A DNA stretch of 64,000 nt, from positions 24,618-88,617 of the forward strand of contig JABHXA010000012.1 of NCBI GenBank assembly GCA_018657495.1, read 5' to 3'. Shown one piece after another: positions 34,634 to 42,704 of this stretch. The notes beneath the pieces are model-generated. The model was not told the DNA's origin and did no database searches. It saw only the letters and a list, made by a program, of their open reading frames with translations. Origin of the DNA: Fidelibacterota bacterium. GTDB lineage: Bacteria > Fidelibacterota > Marinisomatia > SCGC-AAA003-L08 > JACNLC01. Both the position numbers and the translations under genes were made by a program. How positions within the stretch are numbered: the stretch's first letter is position 1; each line of letters starts with the position of its first letter.

Positions 34634-36442
34634 ATGACTGTAAATAATATATTATTACTGGAAGATAAATTGGCATCTGCCAAAAATACCGATAGATTAA
34701 ATATCCTTATGGATCTTGCCAAAAGCTGTCTCCATACTTATCCGGCAAAGACTGTGATTTATGCAAAAGAATCTGTTGATTTGTCTAAGCTTCTTAATGA
34801 TTATGCTACCCATGCCGAGGCATATAGATATATGGGTAATGGATGTGTACTTCAGGGTGAACTCGCCGGGGCAATTAGCCATTTTTCTGAAAGTTTAAAA
34901 ATTGAGTACTCGCTCGACAACAAAGCAGGAATATCGAAATGTTTTAACAATATGGCTGTAGTATATTCGCAAATGGGAAATAATCACAAAGCGCTGAATA
35001 ATTATTTAAAAGCGTTGAGCTTATTTGAGGAGCAGAATAATGTTAAGGGAATTGCAGCCTGTATTAGTAATATTGGAATAATCTATAAAGATTTTGGTGA
35101 ATTTGAAAAGGCATCCGAATATTATAAGAAATCGCTCAGAATTGCAGAAAAATCAAATAACGATTATGGAATAGCAGCTGCAAACAATAATATTGGCGAA
35201 ATTTATAGTGCAAAAAATAATTATAATAAAGCCATAGAATATTTTGTGAAATCTATCGAAAAATCCTCTAAAATCAATAATAATGAAATTACCATTTCAG
35301 CCACCAATAATCTTGGACTTAATTATATGCTGAAAGGTGATTATGATGTGTCCCTTGGTCATTTCCATAATGCATTCAGATTATGCGACGAGTCAGAACA
35401 GAAAAATACTAAAATTAATATTTTGATTAATATAGGGAATAATTACGCGAAGCTGAATAAACCCGATATTGCTATTGGTTATTTAAAAATTGCAGATAGT
35501 TTATTTGATACGTTTATTTCCCCTGAGACACGGATGAATCTTGATCACAGCTATTCAGAAGTTTATCAACAACTAAATGATTTTGAAATTGCACTTTCTT
35601 ATCATATAGATTATTCAAAATTAAAAGAAGAAATCTTTAATCAAAGCACAAGAAAAAAAATTGAAGAACTTCAAACCAAATATCAATTAGAAAAAAAGAT
35701 TAAAGAAACAGAATTGTGGCGGCTACGGAATATTGAACTAAAGAAAATAAATGATACCAAAGATAAATTCTTTTCCATAATTGCCCATGACCTTAGGAAT
35801 CCGATTCAGGCACTGCTGGGACTCACTACTTATTTTAATGACAATATCAATACACTTGATGACAATGATATTAAAGAGCTTACACTGGATATGAAAGAGT
35901 CATCTTCATTATTAAATGAACTTGTCGGAAATCTTCTTGAATGGTCTCAGCTTCAAATGGGTGGATTGAAATTGGAGCCGGTGAATTTTGATTTATTCGA
36001 ACTTATCTCCAATAATTGCAAAATGCTTTATCATTTTGCTGAAGAGAAACATATAAAACTCCGTCTCGATAATGATAGCAGTTTTATGGTTTATGCAGAT
36101 AAGAATATGATAAATACAATCATACAAAATATAATTATTAATGCCATAAAGTTCTCAAATAATGACAGTACAGTCACCATTAATATTGTTGCAAAAAAAA
36201 CATCTTGTTACGTCACGATCAAAGATGAGGGGGTGGGTGTCGATGCCAAGAGTAAAGATAAATTATTTAAAATAGACTCCAATATTTCCACACCTGGCAC
36301 CAATAATGAACTGGGCACCGGATTAGGATTGATACTTTGTAAAGAATTTATTGAATTAAATAAGGGATACATCCAACTCGATTCTGAGCTTGGGAAGGGG
36401 ACCAGTGTAACGATTACTATTCCTCAAAATAAAAATAATTAA
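34634..36442 (+). CDS. Soluble TPR-containing sensor histidine kinase
   Basis: A 602-aa kinase without a signal peptide or membrane helix. Residues about 20-330 form seven or so tetratricopeptide repeats, with recurring NNxAxxYxxxGN...A and NIGxIYKDFGEFEKA units. A coiled coil (about 335-375) leads into the HisKA box FFSIIAHDLRNPIQAL with His385. The ATPase domain has the N, G1 and G2 boxes (NIIINAIKFSN, DEGVGVD, GTGLGLILCKEF). Such cytoplasmic TPR-kinases sense through protein partners. No response regulator gene is adjacent; the nearest receiver domains are at 61-62 kb. The gene follows a 235-base gap and is followed after three bases by a secreted protein that might be its signal source. 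Confidence 0.9.
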   Translation: MTVNNILLLEDKLASAKNTDRLNILMDLAKSCLHTYPAKTVIYAKESVDLSKLLNDYATHAEAYRYMGNGCVLQGELAGAISHFSESLKIEYSLDNKAGISKCFNNMAVVYSQMGNNHKALNNYLKALSLFEEQNNVKGIAACISNIGIIYKDFGEFEKASEYYKKSLRIAEKSNNDYGIAAANNNIGEIYSAKNNYNKAIEYFVKSIEKSSKINNNEITISATNNLGLNYMLKGDYDVSLGHFHNAFRLCDESEQKNTKINILINIGNNYAKLNKPDIAIGYLKIADSLFDTFISPETRMNLDHSYSEVYQQLNDFEIALSYHIDYSKLKEEIFNQSTRKKIEELQTKYQLEKKIKETELWRLRNIELKKINDTKDKFFSIIAHDLRNPIQALLGLTTYFNDNINTLDDNDIKELTLDMKESSSLLNELVGNLLEWSQLQMGGLKLEPVNFDLFELISNNCKMLYHFAEEKHIKLRLDNDSSFMVYADKNMINTIIQNIIINAIKFSNNDSTVTINIVAKKTSCYVTIKDEGVGVDAKSKDKLFKIDSNISTPGTNNELGTGLGLILCKEFIELNKGYIQLDSELGKGTSVTITIPQNKNN

Positions 36443-36445
36443 TAG

Positions 36446-37426
36446 ATGAAAAGATACAATAATATTTGGAAAATAATATTTAATCGAATTGTCATTAACA
36501 TGAGTTGCTCAACAATCTTTTTTGCTTTTTTGATCGGTTCAGGAGTATTGCAGGCTCAACTCAATAAGTCTGTTAATGAATTTGTGAGCATTTTAGAAAA
36601 CAATGATTATTGGTTCCTGGCACCAATTCAAAACAATTCCATAACTGACGTCAATGGCGATAATTATGATAAATTACTAAAATCAACATATTCTCATCTG
36701 TCCAGTTTTCAAAGAATTGAATTAGATTATAAATATCGTGCAGATTTTCAAGATCCCTACCATGATTTATCTATAATCGAGTTATCATTTAAAGATGAAA
36801 ATGACATTCATAATTTTAATAGTTCGGATATAATTCAAATATTCCCTGATTGTGCCGGTACAAAAAATATTACAGTGTTTGATGTACCAAATATATTTCC
36901 GCTTTGGGACTATAAAGAACTCGTTGCGGGGGATATAAAATGGGAATATCGTGAATATATCGAGTGGTATGCCATTCGGTACAACAAGAAAGTATTTATT
37001 ATCTATGGTATGAGATTAGGCAATATGAACGGGATAAAAGACTATGTTGAAATGCTTTATTCTTATTTGATAGCTGAGTCTGAGAATGAGATGGATGGAC
37101 TAATTCGTGAATTACATGCAAATAAAATAAAAGCCCCAGTGGCATATGACTCGGTTAAATATTTACAAAGCACATTATTGAAATGTGGATTCGATCCTGG
37201 TGATATTGATGGTAAATATGGCGAGGATACTGAAAATGCATTAATTAAGTTACTTATTTATATTGGTTATATCGATTCCAGTATTATTCATTCCAACATT
37301 TCTATTTCTCATATGATTAGAATGGCAACACGAAAATTCCAAAAAGATAATGGGCTTCTTATAACGGGTCGATGCAGTGTTGATACCGTAAAAGCAATGA
37401 ATAATACCTTCATTAAAAAAGGTTAA
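36446..37426 (+). CDS. Secreted protein with C-terminal peptidoglycan-binding-like domain
   Basis: A 326-aa protein I do not recognise as a whole. It has a hydrophobic signal after a basic start (around residues 19-38, ending GVLQAQ). A middle region (about 40-210) has no known motif. A C-terminal PG_binding_1-like segment VKYLQSTLLKCGFDPGDIDGK...ATRKFQKDNGLLITGRCSVDT is interrupted by an insertion of roughly 20 residues between its halves. It probably sits in the periplasm and contacts the cell wall. It lies three bases after the TPR kinase stop, so both are likely translated from one mRNA and could form a sensing pair (inference). Confidence 0.65.
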   Translation: MKRYNNIWKIIFNRIVINMSCSTIFFAFLIGSGVLQAQLNKSVNEFVSILENNDYWFLAPIQNNSITDVNGDNYDKLLKSTYSHLSSFQRIELDYKYRADFQDPYHDLSIIELSFKDENDIHNFNSSDIIQIFPDCAGTKNITVFDVPNIFPLWDYKELVAGDIKWEYREYIEWYAIRYNKKVFIIYGMRLGNMNGIKDYVEMLYSYLIAESENEMDGLIRELHANKIKAPVAYDSVKYLQSTLLKCGFDPGDIDGKYGEDTENALIKLLIYIGYIDSSIIHSNISISHMIRMATRKFQKDNGLLITGRCSVDTVKAMNNTFIKKG

Positions 37427-37820
37427 CTAATAGGGGGCAATCTGGGGAAAAATTTCTTTTCCGGGGAATAGTCGTCGAGGAAGACCTGTTTTTATTAACA
37501 AAAATTATTTAATTAATAAAAGAACTTTGAGTAGTACCGGAGGAGGGGCTCGAACCCTCACATCCCGAAGGATACTGGATTTTGAATCCAGCGCGTCTAC
37601 CAATTTCACCACCCCGGCACTTAACTACGCGGCAAATTTATATTAGATGATACTCATTGAACAATCAGCAAATCATTCTTTAAAAATTTATTTATAGGAT
37701 TGATGATTTTATCGGAAAAACATATTCCGATACTATAAACCTCAAATAATTAACGTTGGAACGATTGGAATAATACCATTATTATTCGTGACATTTCTAT
37801 GCTTCAAGAAAGGGGAATAC
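37427..37820. other. Intergenic region around tRNA-Leu
   Basis: Apart from the minus-strand tRNA-Leu, this stretch holds no gene. A six-base hairpin GGAAAA/TTTTCC at 37446-37462 lacks a T-run. The 200 bases after the tRNA are AT-rich and probably contain the promoter of the acyl-CoA synthetase gene, but no box is convincing. Confidence 0.5.
37535..37618 (-). tRNA. tRNA-Leu (anticodon CAA)
   Basis: Reading the minus strand, 84 bases fold as a class II tRNA. The acceptor is GCCGGGG/CTCCGGT, the D arm carries GG, the anticodon stem CTGGA/TCCAG holds loop TTCAAAA, and a long variable arm ATCC-TTCG-GGAT is followed by T arm GAGGG-TTCGAGC-CCCTC. The anticodon CAA reads UUG. The 1-72 pair is G-U and CCA is not encoded. 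UUG is also a common start codon in this genome. Confidence 0.95.
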
Positions 37821-39644
37821 ATGGCGTTCGAAACCATCTGTGAATTGTTTATGAACACGGTGACAAAGAATCCTGAAAAACATTTATTCTTTCATAAAGT
37901 GGAAGACAGATGGGAAGGAATTTCAGGGAGCGAAATTCTGACAACAGTAAAAAAAATCTCATTTTCACTTCTATCAAAAGGAGTAAATGCCAGAGATAAT
38001 ATTGCTATAATGTCTACTAATAGTCCAAATTGGGCTATGGTTGATTATGGTATTGTAACGATGGGTGCAGCCAGCGTTAGTATATACCCAACTCTTATTT
38101 CATCCCAGATTGAATATATTTTAAATGACTCAGAATCTGTTGCAATTTTTGTTGAAGATGATGAGCAATTGCAGAAGTTATTAGAAATTCGGGAATTATG
38201 TGATAAATTGAAATTCATTATTGTAATGGACGATTCATTTAAACAAGATGATAAGCAAATAATAAATTGGTCTACATTTCTTGAATCTGGCAAATCGTAC
38301 ATTGAAACCACCGATATAAGATATCGTGATATATTAAAAGAAGCTACCCCTGATGATTTATTGACGCTTATTTATACATCTGGTACTACAGGCAATCCAA
38401 AAGGTGTGATGTTGTCACACCGCAATATGGTCTCCAATGTAACGGCTGTCATGGATAAGATAGAATTTTTAGACGATGATATATTTTTGTCTTTCCTACC
38501 CCTCAGTCATTCATTCGAGAGAATGGGCGGGCATTTTACTGCCTTCAGTCAGGCTGCAACGGTTTTTTATGCAGAAAATATGGAGAAGCTCACAGAAAAT
38601 ATTTTAGACGTGAGACCTACTGTTATGCTAAGTGTACCTCGATTGTATGAGAAAATGTATGCTCGAATACTTGATAATGTTAATGCTTCATCTAATTTTA
38701 AAAAGAAATTATTCTGGTGGAGTATTGATGTGGGTAGAATTATTGTTGACTACCGGATGAACAATGAAAAAGCACCTTTCTTTCTATCATTTAAATATAA
38801 TCTGGCAAAAAAACTTGTATTCAATAAAATCAAAATGAAAATTGGCGGCAGGCTTCGATATTTTATCTCCGGGGGTGCACCACTATCTCAGGAAATTGCT
38901 GAATTTTTTGCGGCTGCAGATGTTGTTATACTTGAAGGATATGGCCTAACAGAAACCAGTCCGGTTTTGACAGCCAATACCATGGAATATCTCAGATTTG
39001 GAACCGTTGGCAAACCTCTTGACAATGTTCAGGTAAAAATTGCCTTTGATGGGGAGATTCTTGTTAAAGGACCAAATATAATGATGGGGTATTTCAATAG
39101 CCCCGACGCCACAAAAGAAGTATTAGACGATGAGGGCTGGTTCTCAACTGGTGATATAGGTGAATTAGATGATGATGGATATCTTAAAATAACCGATAGA
39201 AAGAAAAATATATTGGTTACTTCAGGTGGGAAAAATGTTGCTCCGGCACCGATGGAATGCGCCATAGTAAATTCCATGTATGTTGAACAGGCTGTCGTTC
39301 TTGGGGATAAGAAGAATTTCATTTCTGCCCTTATAGTGCCAAATTTTGAGTTCATAGGATCATACTTAGATTCACATGAAATCACTATTTCTGACCCTGA
39401 AGCAATGGTTGAACATCCTGCAGTTATATCGTTAATTGATAAAGAAGTTGAGAAAGCAATGGAAAGCTTTGCTCATTACGAAAAAGTAAAAAAATATCGC
39501 TTACTACCAGAACAATTTACTATTGACAAGGGTGAAATTACTCCGTCCTTAAAAGTAATCAGAAAGGTAGTTGTGAAAAATTATACGGATGTCATTGATA
39601 TCATGTACGCCGGTGGAAAGGACGAAATTGAGAGCGACCTATAA
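37821..39644 (+). CDS. Long-chain acyl-CoA synthetase (AMP-forming)
   Basis: A 607-aa ANL-superfamily ligase that activates fatty acids to acyl-CoA. Motifs in order are LIYTSGTTGNPKGVMLSH (P-loop), LPLSHSFERMGGH, YGLTETSP, and STGDIGELDDDGYLKI with DRKKN and SGGKNVAPAPME. The last contains the hinge and the region of the C-terminal catalytic lysine. It is closest to the bacterial FadD15-like long-chain group of about 600 aa. I chose ATG 37821, behind AAAGGGG, rather than an ATG 33 bases upstream. It supplies substrates for acyl-CoA enzymes such as the crotonases in the window. Its 3' end overlaps purM by 17 bases. Confidence 0.93.
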   Translation: MAFETICELFMNTVTKNPEKHLFFHKVEDRWEGISGSEILTTVKKISFSLLSKGVNARDNIAIMSTNSPNWAMVDYGIVTMGAASVSIYPTLISSQIEYILNDSESVAIFVEDDEQLQKLLEIRELCDKLKFIIVMDDSFKQDDKQIINWSTFLESGKSYIETTDIRYRDILKEATPDDLLTLIYTSGTTGNPKGVMLSHRNMVSNVTAVMDKIEFLDDDIFLSFLPLSHSFERMGGHFTAFSQAATVFYAENMEKLTENILDVRPTVMLSVPRLYEKMYARILDNVNASSNFKKKLFWWSIDVGRIIVDYRMNNEKAPFFLSFKYNLAKKLVFNKIKMKIGGRLRYFISGGAPLSQEIAEFFAAADVVILEGYGLTETSPVLTANTMEYLRFGTVGKPLDNVQVKIAFDGEILVKGPNIMMGYFNSPDATKEVLDDEGWFSTGDIGELDDDGYLKITDRKKNILVTSGGKNVAPAPMECAIVNSMYVEQAVVLGDKKNFISALIVPNFEFIGSYLDSHEITISDPEAMVEHPAVISLIDKEVEKAMESFAHYEKVKKYRLLPEQFTIDKGEITPSLKVIRKVVVKNYTDVIDIMYAGGKDEIESDL

Positions 39645-40623
39645 GGATTCAGGTGTAGATATTGAGGCAGGAAATAGATCTGTTGAGATAATCAAAAAAA
39701 AGGTAAAGTCAACATTTACACCAAATGTGCTGACAAATATTGGTTCGTTTGGTGGCTGTTTTGAATTCCCAAAGGACGAATATGATAATCCCGTTTTGGT
39801 CTCCAGTGCAGATGGTGTAGGCACAAAACTAAAAATAGCCTTCAAATCCAATCGGCACAATACTATTGGGCAATGCCTTGTAAATCATTGTGTCAATGAT
39901 ATTCTAACAACTGGTGCCGAGCCACTTTTTTTCTTAGATTATTTCGCTACATCAAAATTGAACAACGACGTATTATCTGAGGTGATAACCGGTCTTGCAA
40001 CTGCCTGCCGAGAGAATAATTGCGCCCTAATAGGTGGTGAGACTGCTGAGATGCCAGGATTCTATGGCTTTAATGAATATGATATGAGCGGGACAATCGT
40101 TGGGGTTGTCGATAAGAATAATATGATGAGCAATCGTGCCATCAATACAGGTGATATTTTGATTGGACTCCCATCAACCGGACTACATACTAATGGATAT
40201 TCGCTGGCCAGAAATGTACTGTTAAACCGGTTTGATCTGGATGATTATATCGATGAATTGGATTGTCTACTCTATGAAGAACTATTAAAAATTCATCGCT
40301 CGTATCTACCAGTGGTGCGTGATATACTTAAAAAAGAATGGCTAACCGGGATTAGTCATATCACAGGCGGAGGAATAGAAGGGAATACAAACAGGATCCT
40401 TGATGACAATAGCAAATTGGATATTACGTGGAACGCATGGGATACTCCGCCAATTTTTAGCCTGATCCAAAAATTAGGAAATGTACCTCTGGACGATATG
40501 AGAGAAGCTACAAACATGGGTATTGGCCTTATTTTGATAATTAAATCTGAAGGATTATCGGAACTCACCGAATTTTTAAACAAAAACAATGAAAAATTTG
40601 TCGAAATGGGTAAAATTATTTAA
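39628..40623 (+). CDS. purM: Phosphoribosylformylglycinamidine cyclo-ligase
   Basis: PurM (AIR synthetase) closes the imidazole ring in purine synthesis using ATP. The family N-terminus YKDSGVDIEAGN is present, then SSADGVGTKLKIA, VNHCVNDILTTGAEPLFFLDYFAT, GGETAEMPGFY and HITGGGIEGN. I place the start at TTG 39628: GGAAAGGA stands five bases upstream and the resulting N-terminus matches the family. An upstream ATG at 39589 would force a 56-base overlap with the acyl-CoA synthetase gene. The 331-aa length is slightly below the usual 345. It is followed by gpsA two bases after the stop. Confidence 0.95.
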   Translation: MRATYKDSGVDIEAGNRSVEIIKKKVKSTFTPNVLTNIGSFGGCFEFPKDEYDNPVLVSSADGVGTKLKIAFKSNRHNTIGQCLVNHCVNDILTTGAEPLFFLDYFATSKLNNDVLSEVITGLATACRENNCALIGGETAEMPGFYGFNEYDMSGTIVGVVDKNNMMSNRAINTGDILIGLPSTGLHTNGYSLARNVLLNRFDLDDYIDELDCLLYEELLKIHRSYLPVVRDILKKEWLTGISHITGGGIEGNTNRILDDNSKLDITWNAWDTPPIFSLIQKLGNVPLDDMREATNMGIGLILIIKSEGLSELTEFLNKNNEKFVEMGKII

Positions 40624-40625
40624 TT

Positions 40626-41615
40626 ATGAAAGTTTTTGTTCTTGGAGCTGGAACATGGGGGACTGCTTTGTCAGGGGTTCTCATTGAGAATAATCATGAA
40701 ATAATTTTATGGCATCTCGATAAAAGTATTGTTGACTCTATGTTAAAAACGCGAGTCCATCCAAATCTTAATAATTATTTGATGCCTGCTGAAATTGAAA
40801 TTACAAACTCACTGGAAAAAATATCGGAATGCGACGTACTTCTAATTACGGTCCCAAGTCAGTTTGTCAGGGCGGTTTTGAAGAGGATACCTCCTATCAG
40901 GGAAAATGCACTTATTGTGTTTGGTAGTAAAGGAATAGAAAATCAAACTTTAATGACTATGTCTGAAGTTGTGAAAGACGTTCTTGACTTATCTGATGAA
41001 AGGATAATCGCCTTATCAGGACCGAGTCATGCAGAGGAAGTAATAAAATCCCTACCTACAGCAGTGGTCTCGGCCAGCACCAGTATTGAATCCGCTCGTC
41101 AAATTCAAATATTGTTTAATACATCAGGGTTCAGGGTTTATTCATCTGATGATATCCTCGGTGTCCAATTGGGTGGTGCAATTAAGAATATCATTGCAAT
41201 TGCCGCAGGAATTTGTGATGGTATTGGTTATGGTCATAATACCATGGCTGCATTGATAACAAGAGGGTTAGCGGAAATCACCCGATTAGGTATATCGCTT
41301 GGTGGGCGAAAGGATACTTTTTTTGGATTAAGCGGTTTAGGGGATTTGGTGGTTACTGCAGGCAGTAAGTTGAGCCGTAATCGTTTTGTGGGTGAAAATA
41401 TTGGCAGGGGCAAGTCTCTTAATGAGATTCTTGGAAATATGGATATGGTCGCTGAAGGGGTAAAAACTGCTCAATCTGTGCATGATCTAATAAAAAAGAC
41501 AGAGATTGAGATGCCAATTTCCGAACAGATTTATCAGGTTTTATTTCATGATAAGGATGCAAAATCTGCTATTAATGAACTTATGACTCGATTGCCAATC
41601 GAGGAAAAAATATAA
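40626..41615 (+). CDS. gpsA: Glycerol-3-phosphate dehydrogenase [NAD(P)+]
   Basis: GpsA reduces dihydroxyacetone phosphate to sn-glycerol 3-phosphate, the backbone of phospholipids, in the cytoplasm. The N-terminal dinucleotide loop is GAGTWGTALSGVL. Then come VPSQFVR, SKGIE, LSGPSHAEEV, the catalytic LGGAIKNIIAIAAGICDGIG with its lysine, and GLSGLGDLVVTAGSKLSRNR. The length of 329 aa is typical. It sits two bases after purM, which it follows in the same transcript. The acyl-CoA synthetase upstream gives this short operon a lipid theme. Confidence 0.96.
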   Translation: MKVFVLGAGTWGTALSGVLIENNHEIILWHLDKSIVDSMLKTRVHPNLNNYLMPAEIEITNSLEKISECDVLLITVPSQFVRAVLKRIPPIRENALIVFGSKGIENQTLMTMSEVVKDVLDLSDERIIALSGPSHAEEVIKSLPTAVVSASTSIESARQIQILFNTSGFRVYSSDDILGVQLGGAIKNIIAIAAGICDGIGYGHNTMAALITRGLAEITRLGISLGGRKDTFFGLSGLGDLVVTAGSKLSRNRFVGENIGRGKSLNEILGNMDMVAEGVKTAQSVHDLIKKTEIEMPISEQIYQVLFHDKDAKSAINELMTRLPIEEKI

Positions 41616-41734
41616 TCTATCCCTTTTTTACTAATCTGCTTCATATAGATAATACTAGATTTTTATTAAACAATTTATAGTCACTAAAGTAGTGCTATAA
41701 AAATTCATTTGAAAAGACTTTTGATAATAGAACG

Positions 41735-41763
41735 AAGGTAGGATAATTTTGCCTGCTTTTTTT
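41735..41763 (+). terminator. Rho-independent terminator after gpsA
   Basis: AAGGTAGG (41735-41742) pairs with CCTGCTTT (41752-41759) including two wobble pairs around a nine-base loop, and the right arm runs into seven T (41757-41763). It lies 120 bases after gpsA and just before tRNA-Arg. Confidence 0.6.
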
Positions 41764-41784
41764 GAAAAGAATTCAGAGGATAAC

Positions 41785-41858
41785 GCCCTCGTAGCTCAAT
41801 TGGATAGAGCGTTCGCCTCCTAAGTGAAAGGCTTCCGGTTCGATTCCGGACGAGGGTA
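41785..41858 (+). tRNA. tRNA-Arg (anticodon CCT)
   Basis: A 74-base cloverleaf. The acceptor is GCCCTCG/CGAGGGT, the D arm GCTC/GAGC, the anticodon stem TTCGC/GTGAA with loop CTCCTAA, and the T arm TCCGG-TTCGATT-CCGGA. Anticodon CCT reads AGG. The 1-72 pair is G-U and CCA is not encoded. The TPR gene starts 24 bases downstream. Confidence 0.95.
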
Positions 41859-41882
41859 CTTTGATAATAATAAAGGAAAATA

Positions 41883-42548
41883 ATGGCTCATAAAGAAGAA
41901 TTTAAACACGATGCTGTAAGAGAGAATCTGGTAAAAATTGTTGGCGTTTTTAGAAATAATAAAAGTCAGATTCTACAGTATGGCGTCATTGCTATCGTCG
42001 CTTTTTCATTAATCTCATGGTATGTTGCCAATAAAAAATCTAAAGACCATGCATCAATTGTGGAATTTGGAAAAGCTGTAAACCTCTATATTGATGGTGA
42101 ATCAGATTTGGCAATGATTGATATTCAGTCCGTTGCAGATAATTATGATGGTAGTCAATCTGCCGATCATGCCAGGATATTTTTGATCCAGGAAGCGATG
42201 AAAAATAAGGATTATGACCTTGCCAAAGAGGAGGCGGATAAATTGCTTAACAATACGAGTAATGATCTCATTATATCTGCAATGTGGTCTGTTAAAGGAG
42301 ATATCGCCTATAATCAGGGTGATTTCGATTCCGCTCTTCATAATTATCAGAAAGCAGCAGATTCAATTGAATTGAAATCAATTGCGGATAGTTATCGTGT
42401 TAATGCGGCACGAGTTTATATGGAAAAGAAAAATTATGCAGATGCAAAACAAGTGTTAGATTCTGTCCTTGATAATTCTGATCTCCGCTTTAATGTAAAA
42501 AATATTGCTGAAGATTTATTAGCAGAGGTGAATTACCATCTAAATTAA
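41883..42548 (+). CDS. Membrane-anchored tetratricopeptide repeat protein (YfgM-like)
   Basis: A 221-aa protein with a short basic cytoplasmic N-terminus, one transmembrane helix (about residues 32-50, QYGVIAIVAFSLISWYVA) and a periplasmic TPR domain with about four repeats. Among them are YDLAKEEADKLL, SAMWSVKGDIAYNQGDFDSAL and AARVYMEKKNYADAK. The architecture resembles YfgM/TPR_21 proteins, ancillary partners of the Sec translocon or periplasmic chaperones. It precedes the nusA cluster, occupying the place often taken by rimP. AAGGAAA lies before the ATG. Confidence 0.8.
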   Translation: MAHKEEFKHDAVRENLVKIVGVFRNNKSQILQYGVIAIVAFSLISWYVANKKSKDHASIVEFGKAVNLYIDGESDLAMIDIQSVADNYDGSQSADHARIFLIQEAMKNKDYDLAKEEADKLLNNTSNDLIISAMWSVKGDIAYNQGDFDSALHNYQKAADSIELKSIADSYRVNAARVYMEKKNYADAKQVLDSVLDNSDLRFNVKNIAEDLLAEVNYHLN

Positions 42549-42620
42549 TTTGGACTAGGATAACAAAAGATTGATAATCTATTGTTATTCAGTTTGGGTA
42601 TTTCATAAATTATTCGTCTG

Positions 42621-42645
42621 GAAAGTGGGCAGTTTACCCACTTTC
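42621..42645 (+). other. Nine-base-pair hairpin upstream of nusA
   Basis: GAAAGTGGG (42621-42629) pairs perfectly with CCCACTTTC (42637-42645) around a seven-base loop CAGTTTA. The nearest run of T (42661-42666) is 15 bases away, so this is not a textbook terminator. It may be an attenuator or RNA-processing site for the nusA operon leader. Confidence 0.6.
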
Positions 42646-42704
42646 TGCTTATATAGACTATTTTTTAAAATTTAAGAGAAGTGAAAAAATCGGGGTAATC
42701 GATA

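Noticed and set aside
37446..37462. Hairpin GGAAAA/TTTTCC after the peptidoglycan-binding-domain gene as terminator
   Set aside because: The stem is only six A-T-rich pairs and no T-run follows, so I did not list it as a terminator.
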